NCBI RefSeq assembly: GCF_007280415.1
Contig: NZ_VKKU01000002.1
Coordinates: 1,281,501 to 1,345,500, forward strand
DNA from: Sphingorhabdus contaminans
Lineage (GTDB): Bacteria > Pseudomonadota > Alphaproteobacteria > Sphingomonadales > Sphingomonadaceae
Length of the DNA stretch: 64,000 nucleotides
Direction: 5' to 3'
The translations under genes and the position numbers were made by a program. Below, in pieces: positions 34,968 through 43,276 of the stretch (position 1 is the stretch's first letter; every line of letters starts with the position of its first letter). The notes under the pieces are model-generated. The model had not been told where the DNA came from, ran no database searches, and was given only the letters and a program-made list of their open reading frames with translations.

Positions 34968-37004
34968 ATGGTCGTTAGTGGAGCCGACGAAATGCAATCT
35001 GTTACTACAACGCGAGATGGAGAAGTGCTGATCCTTACGATCGATAATCCTCCGGTAAACGCCTTGAGTTGGCATGTCCGCAATGGGATCGGCGAAGAAA
35101 TCGGTAAGGCGGTGGCAGATAATAGCGTAAAGGCGATTGTCCTCATCTGCGCGGGCCGCACTTTTATAGCCGGTGCCGACATCTCAGAAATGGGCAATCC
35201 GAATATTCCCAGCGGCCTTACATTTCTGGAAGTGTTCGATACCTTCGAATATGCTGACAAGCCTATAGTAGCAGCCATTCACGGGTCGGCGCTGGGTGGT
35301 GGATTTGAACTGGCGCTAGTGTGTCACTACCGGATCGCGGTTCCTTCCGCACAACTCGGCCTACCAGAAGTCAAACTGGGCCTCATCCCCGGCGCTGGAG
35401 GAACGCAGCGCCTGCCGCGCGTCGTCGGAATTGAGCAGGCGGCAATCATGGTGTCGCTTGGCGAACCGATTTCCGCGGTCGAGGGGCATGAGCGTGGGCT
35501 GGTCGACCGGCTGGCCGAAGAGACGAGCCTCAGGGCAGATGCTATAACCTTTGCTCGCGAGTGTATTGCCATGGGGCCGCGATCGACTCGCAATTTGCCC
35601 GTTACCGGCAATCTCACCGCGATCGAGAAACTCAAGGAAGAAAACGCCCGCAAGTGGCGAGGTTTTGAAGCGCCTTATGTCGCTCTCAAGTGTGTTGAAT
35701 TTGCAGCTGGTGTGGAAGACCCCGAGGATGGTTTGCAGTTCGAGCGCGAGGAGTTTGTGCGTCTTCGCGAAGGAGCACAGACCAAGGCCCAACGGCACAT
35801 GTTCTTTGCTGAGCGACAAGCGGCCAAGGTCGATGGCTTGCCCAAGGATACTCCGCTGCGCGACATACGGCGTGTCGGGGTGGTTGGTGCAGACACCAAG
35901 GGTTGCGGCATCGCGATGAATTTCCTGCAGAAGGGAATCCCGGTCACCTTGGTCGAGCAGGCACAGGATAATCTCGACAGCGGTGTCGGACTAATCCGCA
36001 GAAATTATGAAGCTTCAGCCGCCAAAGGCCGTTTCAGTGCTGAGCAGGCCGAACAGATTTTGGACCTCCTGAGCCCGTCGCTTGCTCTCGAAGATCTTTC
36101 CGACTGCGATCTGGTGATCGAAGCCGTCTATGAGGAGATGGACGTCAAGCTGGAGGTGTTCGCCAAGCTCGACCGGATCTGCAAGCAGGGCGCGATCCTT
36201 GCGACCAATACCAGTTATCTCGACGTGAACGAAATCGCTTCGGCGACATCGCGGCCGCAGGATGTGCTGGGCATGCACTTCTTCTCGCCCGCCAACGTCA
36301 TAAAGCTGCTCGAAGTGGTGCGAGGCAACGAGACTTCGGACGGTGCGCTCGCGACCGTGATGGCCTTGGCCAAGAGGATCGGCAAGATCGCGGTGGTGGC
36401 CGGTGTTTGCGATGGCTTTATCGGCAACCGCATGTTTGCCCAGCTCCAGCAGGCAGCGCTGCAACTGTTGCTGGAAGGTGCATCGCTCGAGCAGATCGAC
36501 CGGGCTCATTTCGTCTTCGGTATGCCGATGGGTCCCTTCCGGATGAGCGATCTGGCGGGACTAGATGTGGGCTGGCACCGCGATCCTTTGCGGGTCGAAA
36601 CGATCCGCGATGCGCTTTGTGCAGCCGGTCGGCTTGGTCAGAAGAACGGGAAGGGATTCTACGATTACGACGAACGGCTCAACGGCACTCCATCGCCCGA
36701 GACCCTCGCAATCATCGAAGATTTTCGTTCACGATCAAACCTTCCCAAACGCGAAATTACCGACGAGGAGATTATCGAGCGTACGCTACATCCTATGGTC
36801 AACGAAGGGTGCCTTATCCTCGAAGAAGGCAAAGCCCAGCGCACGTCGGACATCGATGTGGTCTGGGTTCATGGCTATGGATGGCCCGCCTATCGCGGGG
36901 GCCCAATGTACTGGGGTGAACAAGTAGGGGCGGGTAGGATCGCTGCCGCGTTAGAGAAACAAGGCATCTCAATTGCCGCAAAGTTGAAGGCAATGGCTGT
37001 TTAG
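34968..37004 (+). CDS. Fused enoyl-CoA hydratase/3-hydroxyacyl-CoA dehydrogenase (FadB/peroxisomal MFE-like)
   Basis: 678 residues. The N-terminal crotonase domain has AGADISEMG for the oxyanion hole, and both acidic catalytic positions are present in GGGFELAL and LPEVKLGLIPGAGGT. The 3HCDH NAD domain starts near residue 300. Its glycine motif is GADTKGCGIA instead of the usual GxGxMGxGIA. The catalytic His is kept in GMHFFSPA. Two C-terminal 3HCDH domains follow. It catalyses hydration and oxidation in beta-oxidation. ATGs at 34968 and 34992 both have GGAG sites. Divergent from the ligase across operator 1. Confidence 0.93.
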   Translation: MVVSGADEMQSVTTTRDGEVLILTIDNPPVNALSWHVRNGIGEEIGKAVADNSVKAIVLICAGRTFIAGADISEMGNPNIPSGLTFLEVFDTFEYADKPIVAAIHGSALGGGFELALVCHYRIAVPSAQLGLPEVKLGLIPGAGGTQRLPRVVGIEQAAIMVSLGEPISAVEGHERGLVDRLAEETSLRADAITFARECIAMGPRSTRNLPVTGNLTAIEKLKEENARKWRGFEAPYVALKCVEFAAGVEDPEDGLQFEREEFVRLREGAQTKAQRHMFFAERQAAKVDGLPKDTPLRDIRRVGVVGADTKGCGIAMNFLQKGIPVTLVEQAQDNLDSGVGLIRRNYEASAAKGRFSAEQAEQILDLLSPSLALEDLSDCDLVIEAVYEEMDVKLEVFAKLDRICKQGAILATNTSYLDVNEIASATSRPQDVLGMHFFSPANVIKLLEVVRGNETSDGALATVMALAKRIGKIAVVAGVCDGFIGNRMFAQLQQAALQLLLEGASLEQIDRAHFVFGMPMGPFRMSDLAGLDVGWHRDPLRVETIRDALCAAGRLGQKNGKGFYDYDERLNGTPSPETLAIIEDFRSRSNLPKREITDEEIIERTLHPMVNEGCLILEEGKAQRTSDIDVVWVHGYGWPAYRGGPMYWGEQVGAGRIAAALEKQGISIAAKLKAMAV

Positions 37005-37054
37005 GAAAATGCCGTTTTCGTAGCAATGTCAGCCCAATCAGAGAGGAAGCAATA

Positions 37055-37465
37055 ATGCGAGAGACAAGATCAGGAGGATGCCTGTGCGGTGCGGTGCGGT
37101 ATGAGGTCGCATGGCCACCGCTGGGCGTGAGCGCCTGCCATTGTACCCATTGCCAGAAGCAATCTGGATCTGCATTTTCCATCATTGCCCGCGTGCCGCG
37201 CGAGGCGTTGGAAGTAACGGGAATTTTGACCGACTTTTACGATACGGGGGAAAGTGGAAGCCCAGTGATCCGGCGTTTCTGCGCGAAGTGCGGATCGCCC
37301 TTGATCTCCGAAATTCAGCAAGAGCCGTTGGATTCATTTTTCTTCATCAAGACGGGTACGCTTGATGATACGTCAAGCGTCGTTCCCACTAGTCATTGGT
37401 GGACCAGCCGCGCGCAAGACTGGTTCAAATTTCCCGATGGTGCGGTAATAATGGACCGTCAGTGA
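37055..37465 (+). CDS. GFA/CENP-V family zinc protein
   Basis: 136 residues with the GFA zinc-binding cysteines: CLCGAVRYE, CHCTHCQKQSGSAF and FCAKCGSPL. The family is named after glutathione-dependent formaldehyde-activating enzyme, but most members are of unknown activity, so formaldehyde chemistry should not be assumed. GAGAGGAAG precedes the ATG. It follows the hydratase/dehydrogenase gene by 50 bp in the same direction and may share its transcript. Confidence 0.88.
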   Translation: MRETRSGGCLCGAVRYEVAWPPLGVSACHCTHCQKQSGSAFSIIARVPREALEVTGILTDFYDTGESGSPVIRRFCAKCGSPLISEIQQEPLDSFFFIKTGTLDDTSSVVPTSHWWTSRAQDWFKFPDGAVIMDRQ

Positions 37466-37677
37466 CGAGCAAATTCAATAGAGTTGCGGTTTCGGAGATG
37501 TCGTTTGTTGTGAGCTTATTCATCCTCGCATAACCAACAAGACCCCATTGGGCATTGTTCGTTACACGCGCCTGGTCGTCAATTCGCAAAAATCTTGCTT
37601 TGTCGCTATAAAGGATGCCTGGACAACTACATGGTGACCAAGGCTTTCGAACAATTCACTGGCCGCCTTGCCGAATG

Positions 37678-38775
37678 CTATCGATTGAATTCCTTGTGGT
37701 AGCGTGGGATGAAGTGGTTCTTGCCTTTGATCTTGCTGGTGAACCAATCTCCGACTGTCATTCCTTCCTTGCCCAGCGGGACTACGCTGACCCCAAGTTT
37801 TGGCCCCAGCGGGACTAAAATAGGCGGAATTCGCCAACCCTTGTAGGGTTGGAGACTCTCCACCCGCTGTCCCGCGGCAAGCTTTAGTAGAGCACGTTTC
37901 ATCCAAGGCACATGCTTGCCAATAGCGACGATGGTCATCCCGTCACCGGTTGCTGCAAGATCGCCAAGCACAAAGACATTGGGCAGGCGCGATGGGCGCA
38001 GCCAGGAATCGACCGATAATTGCCCGTTGGGTTCGCATCGGACGCCCGGAAGTTCGTGTGCCGGGCTGTCAGCCGCGTGGGCGCCGATTGTCGGGATGAT
38101 CAGACCGGATAGAACAGAACCGTTAGCCAGCGTGATCTGGCCAGTAAAGGGAGCACTGGTTTGCTTGAGGTTGCGCACAGGCGAATTTAAACTGACTGTC
38201 ACCCCAAGTGCATTGAAGCGTTGGGTCAGTTCCTTGTGGAGCTTTTCAGTATACATCGGAAATAGCCGCGACTGATCGCCAACAAGCGTCACTTTCTTGC
38301 CGGGAAAGGCGACCTTGATTTCGCCGGCTAGTTCCACTCCGGCCGCACCTGAGCCCACTATGACTACACTATCTGACTGGGCGATCTGTTTGGCGGTCGA
38401 GATCAGCGTATGTTTGAAAGACGGGATGTTATCGTCCTGAGGTTTGAACGGCGCAGCATAGCGCGATCCGGTGGCAACGACAATGGCATCCGCCTGGATG
38501 CGCGCGTCATCGGCGAGCGTGATACCGCCCGGATCGATTGAGACGACGCGTCCATGTACGACGCGCCCTCTATTCAGCAATCGGTCATAGGGGATTACAA
38601 TCTCGTCGAGTAGATCTGGTTCGACCACAGCACGCAATGTCGCAGGTGTCATGACGAAGGCCTCTCGGGCCTCGATTAACGTTACATCGACATGGTTATC
38701 TAGCATCCGTGCAAGACTAAAACCCGCATAGCCGCCACCTACGATAGCAACCCGAAAATCTTCTTTCGATCCCAC
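37678..38775 (-). CDS. FAD-dependent oxidoreductase, AMID/FSP1-like (type II NADH dehydrogenase fold)
   Basis: 365 residues from GTG, three bases after the FAH-family stop. FAD motif: AIVGGGYAGFSLAR; TPATLRAVVEP; ATGSRYAAPF; NAD(P) motif: VVIVGSGAAGVELAGE; FAD ligand: FVLGDLAA. This is the AMID/FSP1 branch, whose members reduce quinones with NAD(P)H. In this operon it may pass electrons from an intermediate to quinone or supply reductant to a dioxygenase. Third gene of the VOC-FAH-oxidoreductase unit. Confidence 0.87.
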   Translation of the reverse strand: MGSKEDFRVAIVGGGYAGFSLARMLDNHVDVTLIEAREAFVMTPATLRAVVEPDLLDEIVIPYDRLLNRGRVVHGRVVSIDPGGITLADDARIQADAIVVATGSRYAAPFKPQDDNIPSFKHTLISTAKQIAQSDSVVIVGSGAAGVELAGEIKVAFPGKKVTLVGDQSRLFPMYTEKLHKELTQRFNALGVTVSLNSPVRNLKQTSAPFTGQITLANGSVLSGLIIPTIGAHAADSPAHELPGVRCEPNGQLSVDSWLRPSRLPNVFVLGDLAATGDGMTIVAIGKHVPWMKRALLKLAAGQRVESLQPYKGWRIPPILVPLGPKLGVSVVPLGKEGMTVGDWFTSKIKGKNHFIPRYHKEFNR

Positions 38776-38778
38776 GTC

Positions 38779-39696
38779 TCAGGACTCCGCCACCATGGTG
38801 CCTTCGATGTACCCCAGTCCGTCGATCTCGCAGCGCACCACATCGCCGGGTTTCAGGAACTTGGGTGGCATGTTGGCGACACCTACACCCGCAGGCGTGC
38901 CGGTGAAGACAAGATCGCCTGGTTCCAAGGTCATGCCCACCGAAAGGTGCTCGATCTGAGTATCCACAGGAAAGACCATGTCGCTGGTGTTGTTATCTTG
39001 CCGCAGCTCGCCATTGACATAACAGCGCAGACCCAGTGCCTGCGGATCGCCCAACTCATCAGCAGTCACGATCCACGGACCGATTGGCGCGTGCGTGTCA
39101 AAGCTCTTGCCGAGCGACCATTGCGGGCTGGCAATCTGCCAGGTGCGTTCGGTTACCTCGTTGCCAACACAGTAGCCGAAGACAGCACCAAGCGCGTCGC
39201 CCCGAGCGATGTGCTTTCCGCCCTTGCCGATCACTGCGACAAGTTCAATCTCGTAGTCCGTGCTAGATTCGGCGATAGCAAAGATCGCTTTGATTTTGTC
39301 AGGAAAATGGCCGACGTGCTCTTCGGGAACCTTGGTTCCCTTGGTGATGATAATCGGATCATAGGGACCGTTGATGCTAGTTTGAGCCTTGGTGAAAAAG
39401 CCAGGACGACTAGGTGCGTCGCCCCCGCCAAACTTCTTTCCCTCCTCGACGTGTGAATGGTAATTGAGCGTTGCCCCGAAGATCTTGCCCGGCCGCTGTA
39501 TCGGCGCCTCAAGCTTCACCGAGGCCAGGGGTATGCCCTCCTCCGTAGTTGCCTTCGCTTCGAGACCAGGTTTAAGGCTATCCCAATCGCGGATAAGGTC
39601 TATCATGGTTCCGGGAACACCCGTGTCGATGACTGCGTCTCCAACGACGATACCCGTTCGGGTCTGTTCATTGGCGGTATAAGTGCAAAGCTTCAT
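38779..39696 (-). CDS. Fumarylacetoacetate hydrolase family protein
   Basis: 305 residues from an ATG overlapping the VOC stop (ATGA). The FAH core includes IFGATLNYHSHVEEG, metal-binding ExE in DYEIELVAVIGK and GKSFDTHAPIGPW, with FTGTPAGVGV near the end. The third metal ligand, usually Asp in NDVSARD, appears here as Glu in GNEVTERTWQ. Family members hydrolyse or decarboxylate ring-cleavage products. Its coupling to a dioxygenase-like gene suggests the step after ring opening. Confidence 0.92.
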   Translation of the reverse strand: MKLCTYTANEQTRTGIVVGDAVIDTGVPGTMIDLIRDWDSLKPGLEAKATTEEGIPLASVKLEAPIQRPGKIFGATLNYHSHVEEGKKFGGGDAPSRPGFFTKAQTSINGPYDPIIITKGTKVPEEHVGHFPDKIKAIFAIAESSTDYEIELVAVIGKGGKHIARGDALGAVFGYCVGNEVTERTWQIASPQWSLGKSFDTHAPIGPWIVTADELGDPQALGLRCYVNGELRQDNNTSDMVFPVDTQIEHLSVGMTLEPGDLVFTGTPAGVGVANMPPKFLKPGDVVRCEIDGLGYIEGTMVAES

Positions 39697-40700
39697 GTGT
39701 TTTGTCCTTCGTGCTGGCGAGAGAATCGACGTTTCGTGCGAACGAATAGCGAAAGCATTCGTTTCACGAGGCCAACAGGAATACCGCCAATCGGAATTGG
39801 TGGTCCCCATTGGGCCTTAAACAGGGTATCGATCGACTCAATCGTTGGCGGTTGATCGGCAGTGTAGACATCACCATCGGTCCAGTGTTCCAGTTCGTTG
39901 CCAAATGGATCTTTCCAATAGTCGAAAAACTGGCTGCCAAGCACGTGCCTCCCAAGGCTCCAGAACGACTTTCGCTTCTTTGATTTGAGGTAGTCGTGGC
40001 CCATCAGTAGATCGTCAACACTAGGTACCTCGAAGGCCGCGTGCAGATTGCGGCGTCCACCTGGCAGTTGAAGCAACGCCAGAGTGTGATGGTCCGTTGG
40101 CTGGTCGCCCAGATTGCAACGCAGGAACGCGCCCAGTGGTACGTCTTTGGCAGCTTCAATTTCGTTGGTGGTCAACAATCCGAAGCGGTCTTTGTACCAT
40201 TTTTCGCTCACGCGGTAATCACTGACCGCAAGCCCGGTGTGCCCAATTCGATGTGGGTGAGAAGGCGCTGGTTTTAGCCGTACTTCCCGGTTGAGCCGAG
40301 GTTTGGCGGCCGGAGTATTAAACGCTTCACCGATCAGCGGAAACGATGGCTCGTTATTCGCCTGATCGGCAACAACCTCAATGCGGTAGCCATCCGGGTC
40401 TATCAGGCGAAGAATTTTGCCTCCACCCGGCTCAGTCGAAATCTCGACCGGAGCATCTTCGTGGTCGGCAAGTCTTTCGAGATCTTCAACTGATCTGGCA
40501 AGAAATCCGACTGCAAGGAATTCGGCTTTACCGGGCTCGGTCACATGAAAGAACGGCCTGCCATCAGTGCCCTTGCCATAAAGTCGGCCATTGACCTCGA
40601 AGCATTTCATGCCGAAGTCCTCGAGAAATGAGCGCATTACGGCAAGGTCCGGCGCCGCATACCGGACATGGGCGATATCCTGGACAGTGATTATCGACAT
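39693..40700 (-). CDS. VOC superfamily protein, type I extradiol dioxygenase-like
   Basis: 335 residues from an ATG with AGGAGG seven bases upstream. Two VOC modules are present: an N-terminal one (VRYAAPDLAVMRSFLEDFG) and a C-terminal one from HRIGHTGLAVSDY. The likely iron ligands are His in RIGHTGL, His in RRNLHAAFEV and Glu in GNELEHW, the 2-His-1-carboxylate set of type I extradiol dioxygenases. It may cleave a catechol-like ring. No ring-hydroxylating oxygenase is in the window, so the catechol source is unclear. First gene of the unit behind operator 40765. Confidence 0.83.
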   Translation of the reverse strand: MSIITVQDIAHVRYAAPDLAVMRSFLEDFGMKCFEVNGRLYGKGTDGRPFFHVTEPGKAEFLAVGFLARSVEDLERLADHEDAPVEISTEPGGGKILRLIDPDGYRIEVVADQANNEPSFPLIGEAFNTPAAKPRLNREVRLKPAPSHPHRIGHTGLAVSDYRVSEKWYKDRFGLLTTNEIEAAKDVPLGAFLRCNLGDQPTDHHTLALLQLPGGRRNLHAAFEVPSVDDLLMGHDYLKSKKRKSFWSLGRHVLGSQFFDYWKDPFGNELEHWTDGDVYTADQPPTIESIDTLFKAQWGPPIPIGGIPVGLVKRMLSLFVRTKRRFSRQHEGQNT

Positions 40701-40764
40701 CGCCAAGCCTCCTAACGTCACGCACTTTTGTTGAGATGCCGTGAGTCTCAACAAAAAACAATTA

Positions 40765-40784
40765 AAAACTTACTGGTAAGTTTT
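40765..40784 (-). promoter_or_regulatory. Catabolic regulon operator 2 with adjacent -35-like box
   Basis: AAAACTTACTGGTAAGTTTT, the most symmetrical copy. TTGACA reading minus lies four bases upstream of it (40789-40794 on plus as TGTCAA). It is 65 bp before the VOC start and drives the VOC-FAH-oxidoreductase unit. Confidence 0.87.
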
Positions 40785-40881
40785 TAATTGTCAAACTGCA
40801 ACTCAAGCCTAGCTCATCTTGGAAAATTGGGCACGTAATTCCTCCAGTCAGTGAAATGGGTTCACAAACGAAGCTTTGAAG

Positions 40882-43059
40882 TCAGGGCATTGCTGCACTG
40901 CCTTCGGCGCGGGACACGGTGATCTTGATGCCGTCCAAGTGGACGACAGCCGATACTTGTTCCCAATCGCGGGGATCGGATGACGCGAGTACATTGAAGT
41001 TTGCCCCGGGCAACGAATTTGCGTGCCGCCAGCCGCCGTCATGGCCCCAGCCATGCGGGTAGCACGCCGAACCGCGGACCACTTCATAGCTCATTTCGGC
41101 TTCAATTAGGACTGAACCGGTTTTGCTGGAGACGCGCACCATGTCACCGTCTGCAATGTTGCGTGGCGCTGCATCGTCAGGGTGCATCAGCAGGGTCGGA
41201 CGATCGCCGCGGACCAGCCGCTCGACGTTATGCATCCATGTGTTGAGCGATCCTAAACTGCGTCGACCGAAGAGGAGCAGTGTTTCATCGTCATTTTTGG
41301 GATCGGACAGCAGACGCGCCAATTCCTTCGGCAACAAATCGGGCCAAAGCTGGGGACGCTTGCGTTCGTTCTGGATCCGGTTCCAGCTTTCCTGTGCATT
41401 GACCCCTGGCGCCAAGCGAATCCCGTGAGGGAACCAGTCTCGTAATTTTGCGATTGAGAGGCCATCCGGATTTTTGCCCATCTGATCCCCGTAGGGCCCG
41501 CGGCGGAGCATTTGGTCGGCGATGTCCATGAGTTCTGGCTGAGGCCTATCGGTGGTGGCAAAAGCGGAGAACAGTCGGGGTAAACCCATTCTGCCCAGAA
41601 TTTCGTTGTAGATGTCCGCTTCAAGGCGAGCCTCGCCAAGTGGCGGAATCACCTCTGGCGTAAACTGGACCCATGGGCGCGGTGCATTAGCCATGAAGGC
41701 GAGAGTTAGATCTGCGCGCTCATAGAATGTCGGCGCGGGCAGGATGTAGTCTGCTAGTTTGCCAGTTTCGTTTACGTAGAAATCAATCGACACGAGTAGG
41801 TCGAGCTTCGCAAAAGCCGCTTCGGCTGCCTCCGGGTCCGGATAGGAGTGGAGAGGGTTACCGCTGTCGACAAACAGCGCCCGAACCTGTCCCTTGCCCG
41901 GCGTTGCAATCTCCGCGGCAATGCTACCGCTTGGCATGAAACCCATCAGGCTAGGCAATCCCGAGACGCGTGACTGCGCTTCGTCATGCGCTGGCGTTTT
42001 GGTGGCTAGCGCACTGAACGGAACATCACCGATCACCCATCCGCCTGGAACACCGAAACGACCGCAGGCGATATTGAGATATTCGATAAGGAGGTTGGTC
42101 AACGTCGAAAACCGGCCTCGGCAAGTGCCAAGCCGACCATAGCAGGCACTGGTACGGGCCTTGGCAAAGCGCTCTGCAAGCTGGCGGATTGAAGCCGCAT
42201 CGATCCCGCATCGCAGGGATGCGATTTCAGGAGAAAATGGCTGCAAGGCATCGCGTAACTGCTCCCAGTCATCGGTGCGCTGTCGCAGGATTTCGGTGTT
42301 AGCTAGTCCGCCGGCGAAAATGTGATTGAGTATGGCGCACAGCAGCCAGGCATCTGAATCTGGGCGGATTGCGATGTGCTCGAAGCGCTTTGCGGTCTCG
42401 GTACGGCGCGGATCGATCACCACGACACCGCCCCGCGCATGGATCTCGTTGAGCTTGTGGAGCGCCAGCGGTTCCGTGACCATGGAGAAGTGCGAAACCA
42501 TTGGATTTGCCCCGATCATGATCAGAAAGTCGCACGACTCCAGATCAGCAAATGTGTGATGAGCTGGGCTGCCATAGACCAGTTCTTCAGCAAGGAACTG
42601 TGCCCCGGTGTCGGCATGGAGCGGCGAAAAGATCTTATCTGCACCTAGCTTTGCCAGGAACATCCGTGCGTACATGATGTGCAGCGTAGAAAATGCTGCC
42701 GGGTTGCCCAGATATGTTGCGATGGCGTCCGCGCCGTTTGCCTGAATGATCTGAATCAACCGTGCTGCGATGTCGCGCAGCGCAGTATCCCAGTCGACCG
42801 GTTCAAACTCACCAGTTACCCGATTCCTTTTAAGCGGATTGGTGACGCGGTCTTGGTCGTACATAACATCGACCATGCCGGGACCTTTGATACACAGATG
42901 ACCTTGAGAGGCAGGATGATCGCGGTCAGGGAGAATCTTGGTGATTTTGCCCTTTTCGACATTTGCCAGCAAACCGCACTGCGCCTCGCACAAACGACAA
43001 TAAGTTGGGTGCAATCCGTCTTCGCCGGGTTTCGATCGATTATTGGCGTTCCATGTCAT
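40882..43059 (-). CDS. Molybdopterin-dependent oxidoreductase (DMSO reductase/formate dehydrogenase superfamily)
   Basis: 725 residues. N-terminal [4Fe-4S] ligands are C21, C24, C28 and C56. Next come DWDTALRD, the WLLCAILNHI region and a C-terminal molydopterin dinucleotide-binding domain (LLFGRRSLGSLNTWMHN, MHPDDA, VRVSSKTGS). No twin-Arg leader is seen, so it is cytoplasmic. At the usual Mo-ligand position (around SPLHADTGAQ) no Cys or selenocysteine is evident; Asp is a candidate. It could hydroxylate, dehydrogenate or reduce a pathway intermediate. GGAGG precedes the start. It faces operator 3. Confidence 0.88.
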   Translation of the reverse strand: MTWNANNRSKPGEDGLHPTYCRLCEAQCGLLANVEKGKITKILPDRDHPASQGHLCIKGPGMVDVMYDQDRVTNPLKRNRVTGEFEPVDWDTALRDIAARLIQIIQANGADAIATYLGNPAAFSTLHIMYARMFLAKLGADKIFSPLHADTGAQFLAEELVYGSPAHHTFADLESCDFLIMIGANPMVSHFSMVTEPLALHKLNEIHARGGVVVIDPRRTETAKRFEHIAIRPDSDAWLLCAILNHIFAGGLANTEILRQRTDDWEQLRDALQPFSPEIASLRCGIDAASIRQLAERFAKARTSACYGRLGTCRGRFSTLTNLLIEYLNIACGRFGVPGGWVIGDVPFSALATKTPAHDEAQSRVSGLPSLMGFMPSGSIAAEIATPGKGQVRALFVDSGNPLHSYPDPEAAEAAFAKLDLLVSIDFYVNETGKLADYILPAPTFYERADLTLAFMANAPRPWVQFTPEVIPPLGEARLEADIYNEILGRMGLPRLFSAFATTDRPQPELMDIADQMLRRGPYGDQMGKNPDGLSIAKLRDWFPHGIRLAPGVNAQESWNRIQNERKRPQLWPDLLPKELARLLSDPKNDDETLLLFGRRSLGSLNTWMHNVERLVRGDRPTLLMHPDDAAPRNIADGDMVRVSSKTGSVLIEAEMSYEVVRGSACYPHGWGHDGGWRHANSLPGANFNVLASSDPRDWEQVSAVVHLDGIKITVSRAEGSAAMP

Positions 43060-43112
43060 GTTTTCCTCCGACGCTCCAAGCGAGGTGAGGTCAGTCAGTA
43101 TAAAAATTGCAA

Positions 43113-43132
43113 AAAACTTACCAGTTAGTTTT
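43113..43132 (-). promoter_or_regulatory. Catabolic regulon operator 3 with adjacent -35-like box
   Basis: AAAACTTACCAGTTAGTTTT. TTGACA on the minus strand lies four bases away (43137-43142 on plus as TGTCAA). It sits between the molybdopterin gene (minus) and the CYP108-like P450 gene (plus). Confidence 0.86.
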
Positions 43133-43276
43133 AGCTTGTCAAACGTCCATTTGGGCGGTAGCCAATGTCGGAGAACTCGTGTCGGCGCTGGCGCGGGCTG
43201 AGCTGAGTTGACATCGTTGTTGCACTCGGAGGCAATGCGGTGCCTGAGATAGTTTTTCGATGAGGTTTGGAGAAAT

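Noticed and set aside
37466-37677. Possible gene in the 212-bp gap between the GFA and oxidoreductase genes
   Set aside because: No frame with a start, ribosome site and coherent composition; the frames overlapping it are shadows of the oxidoreductase gene.
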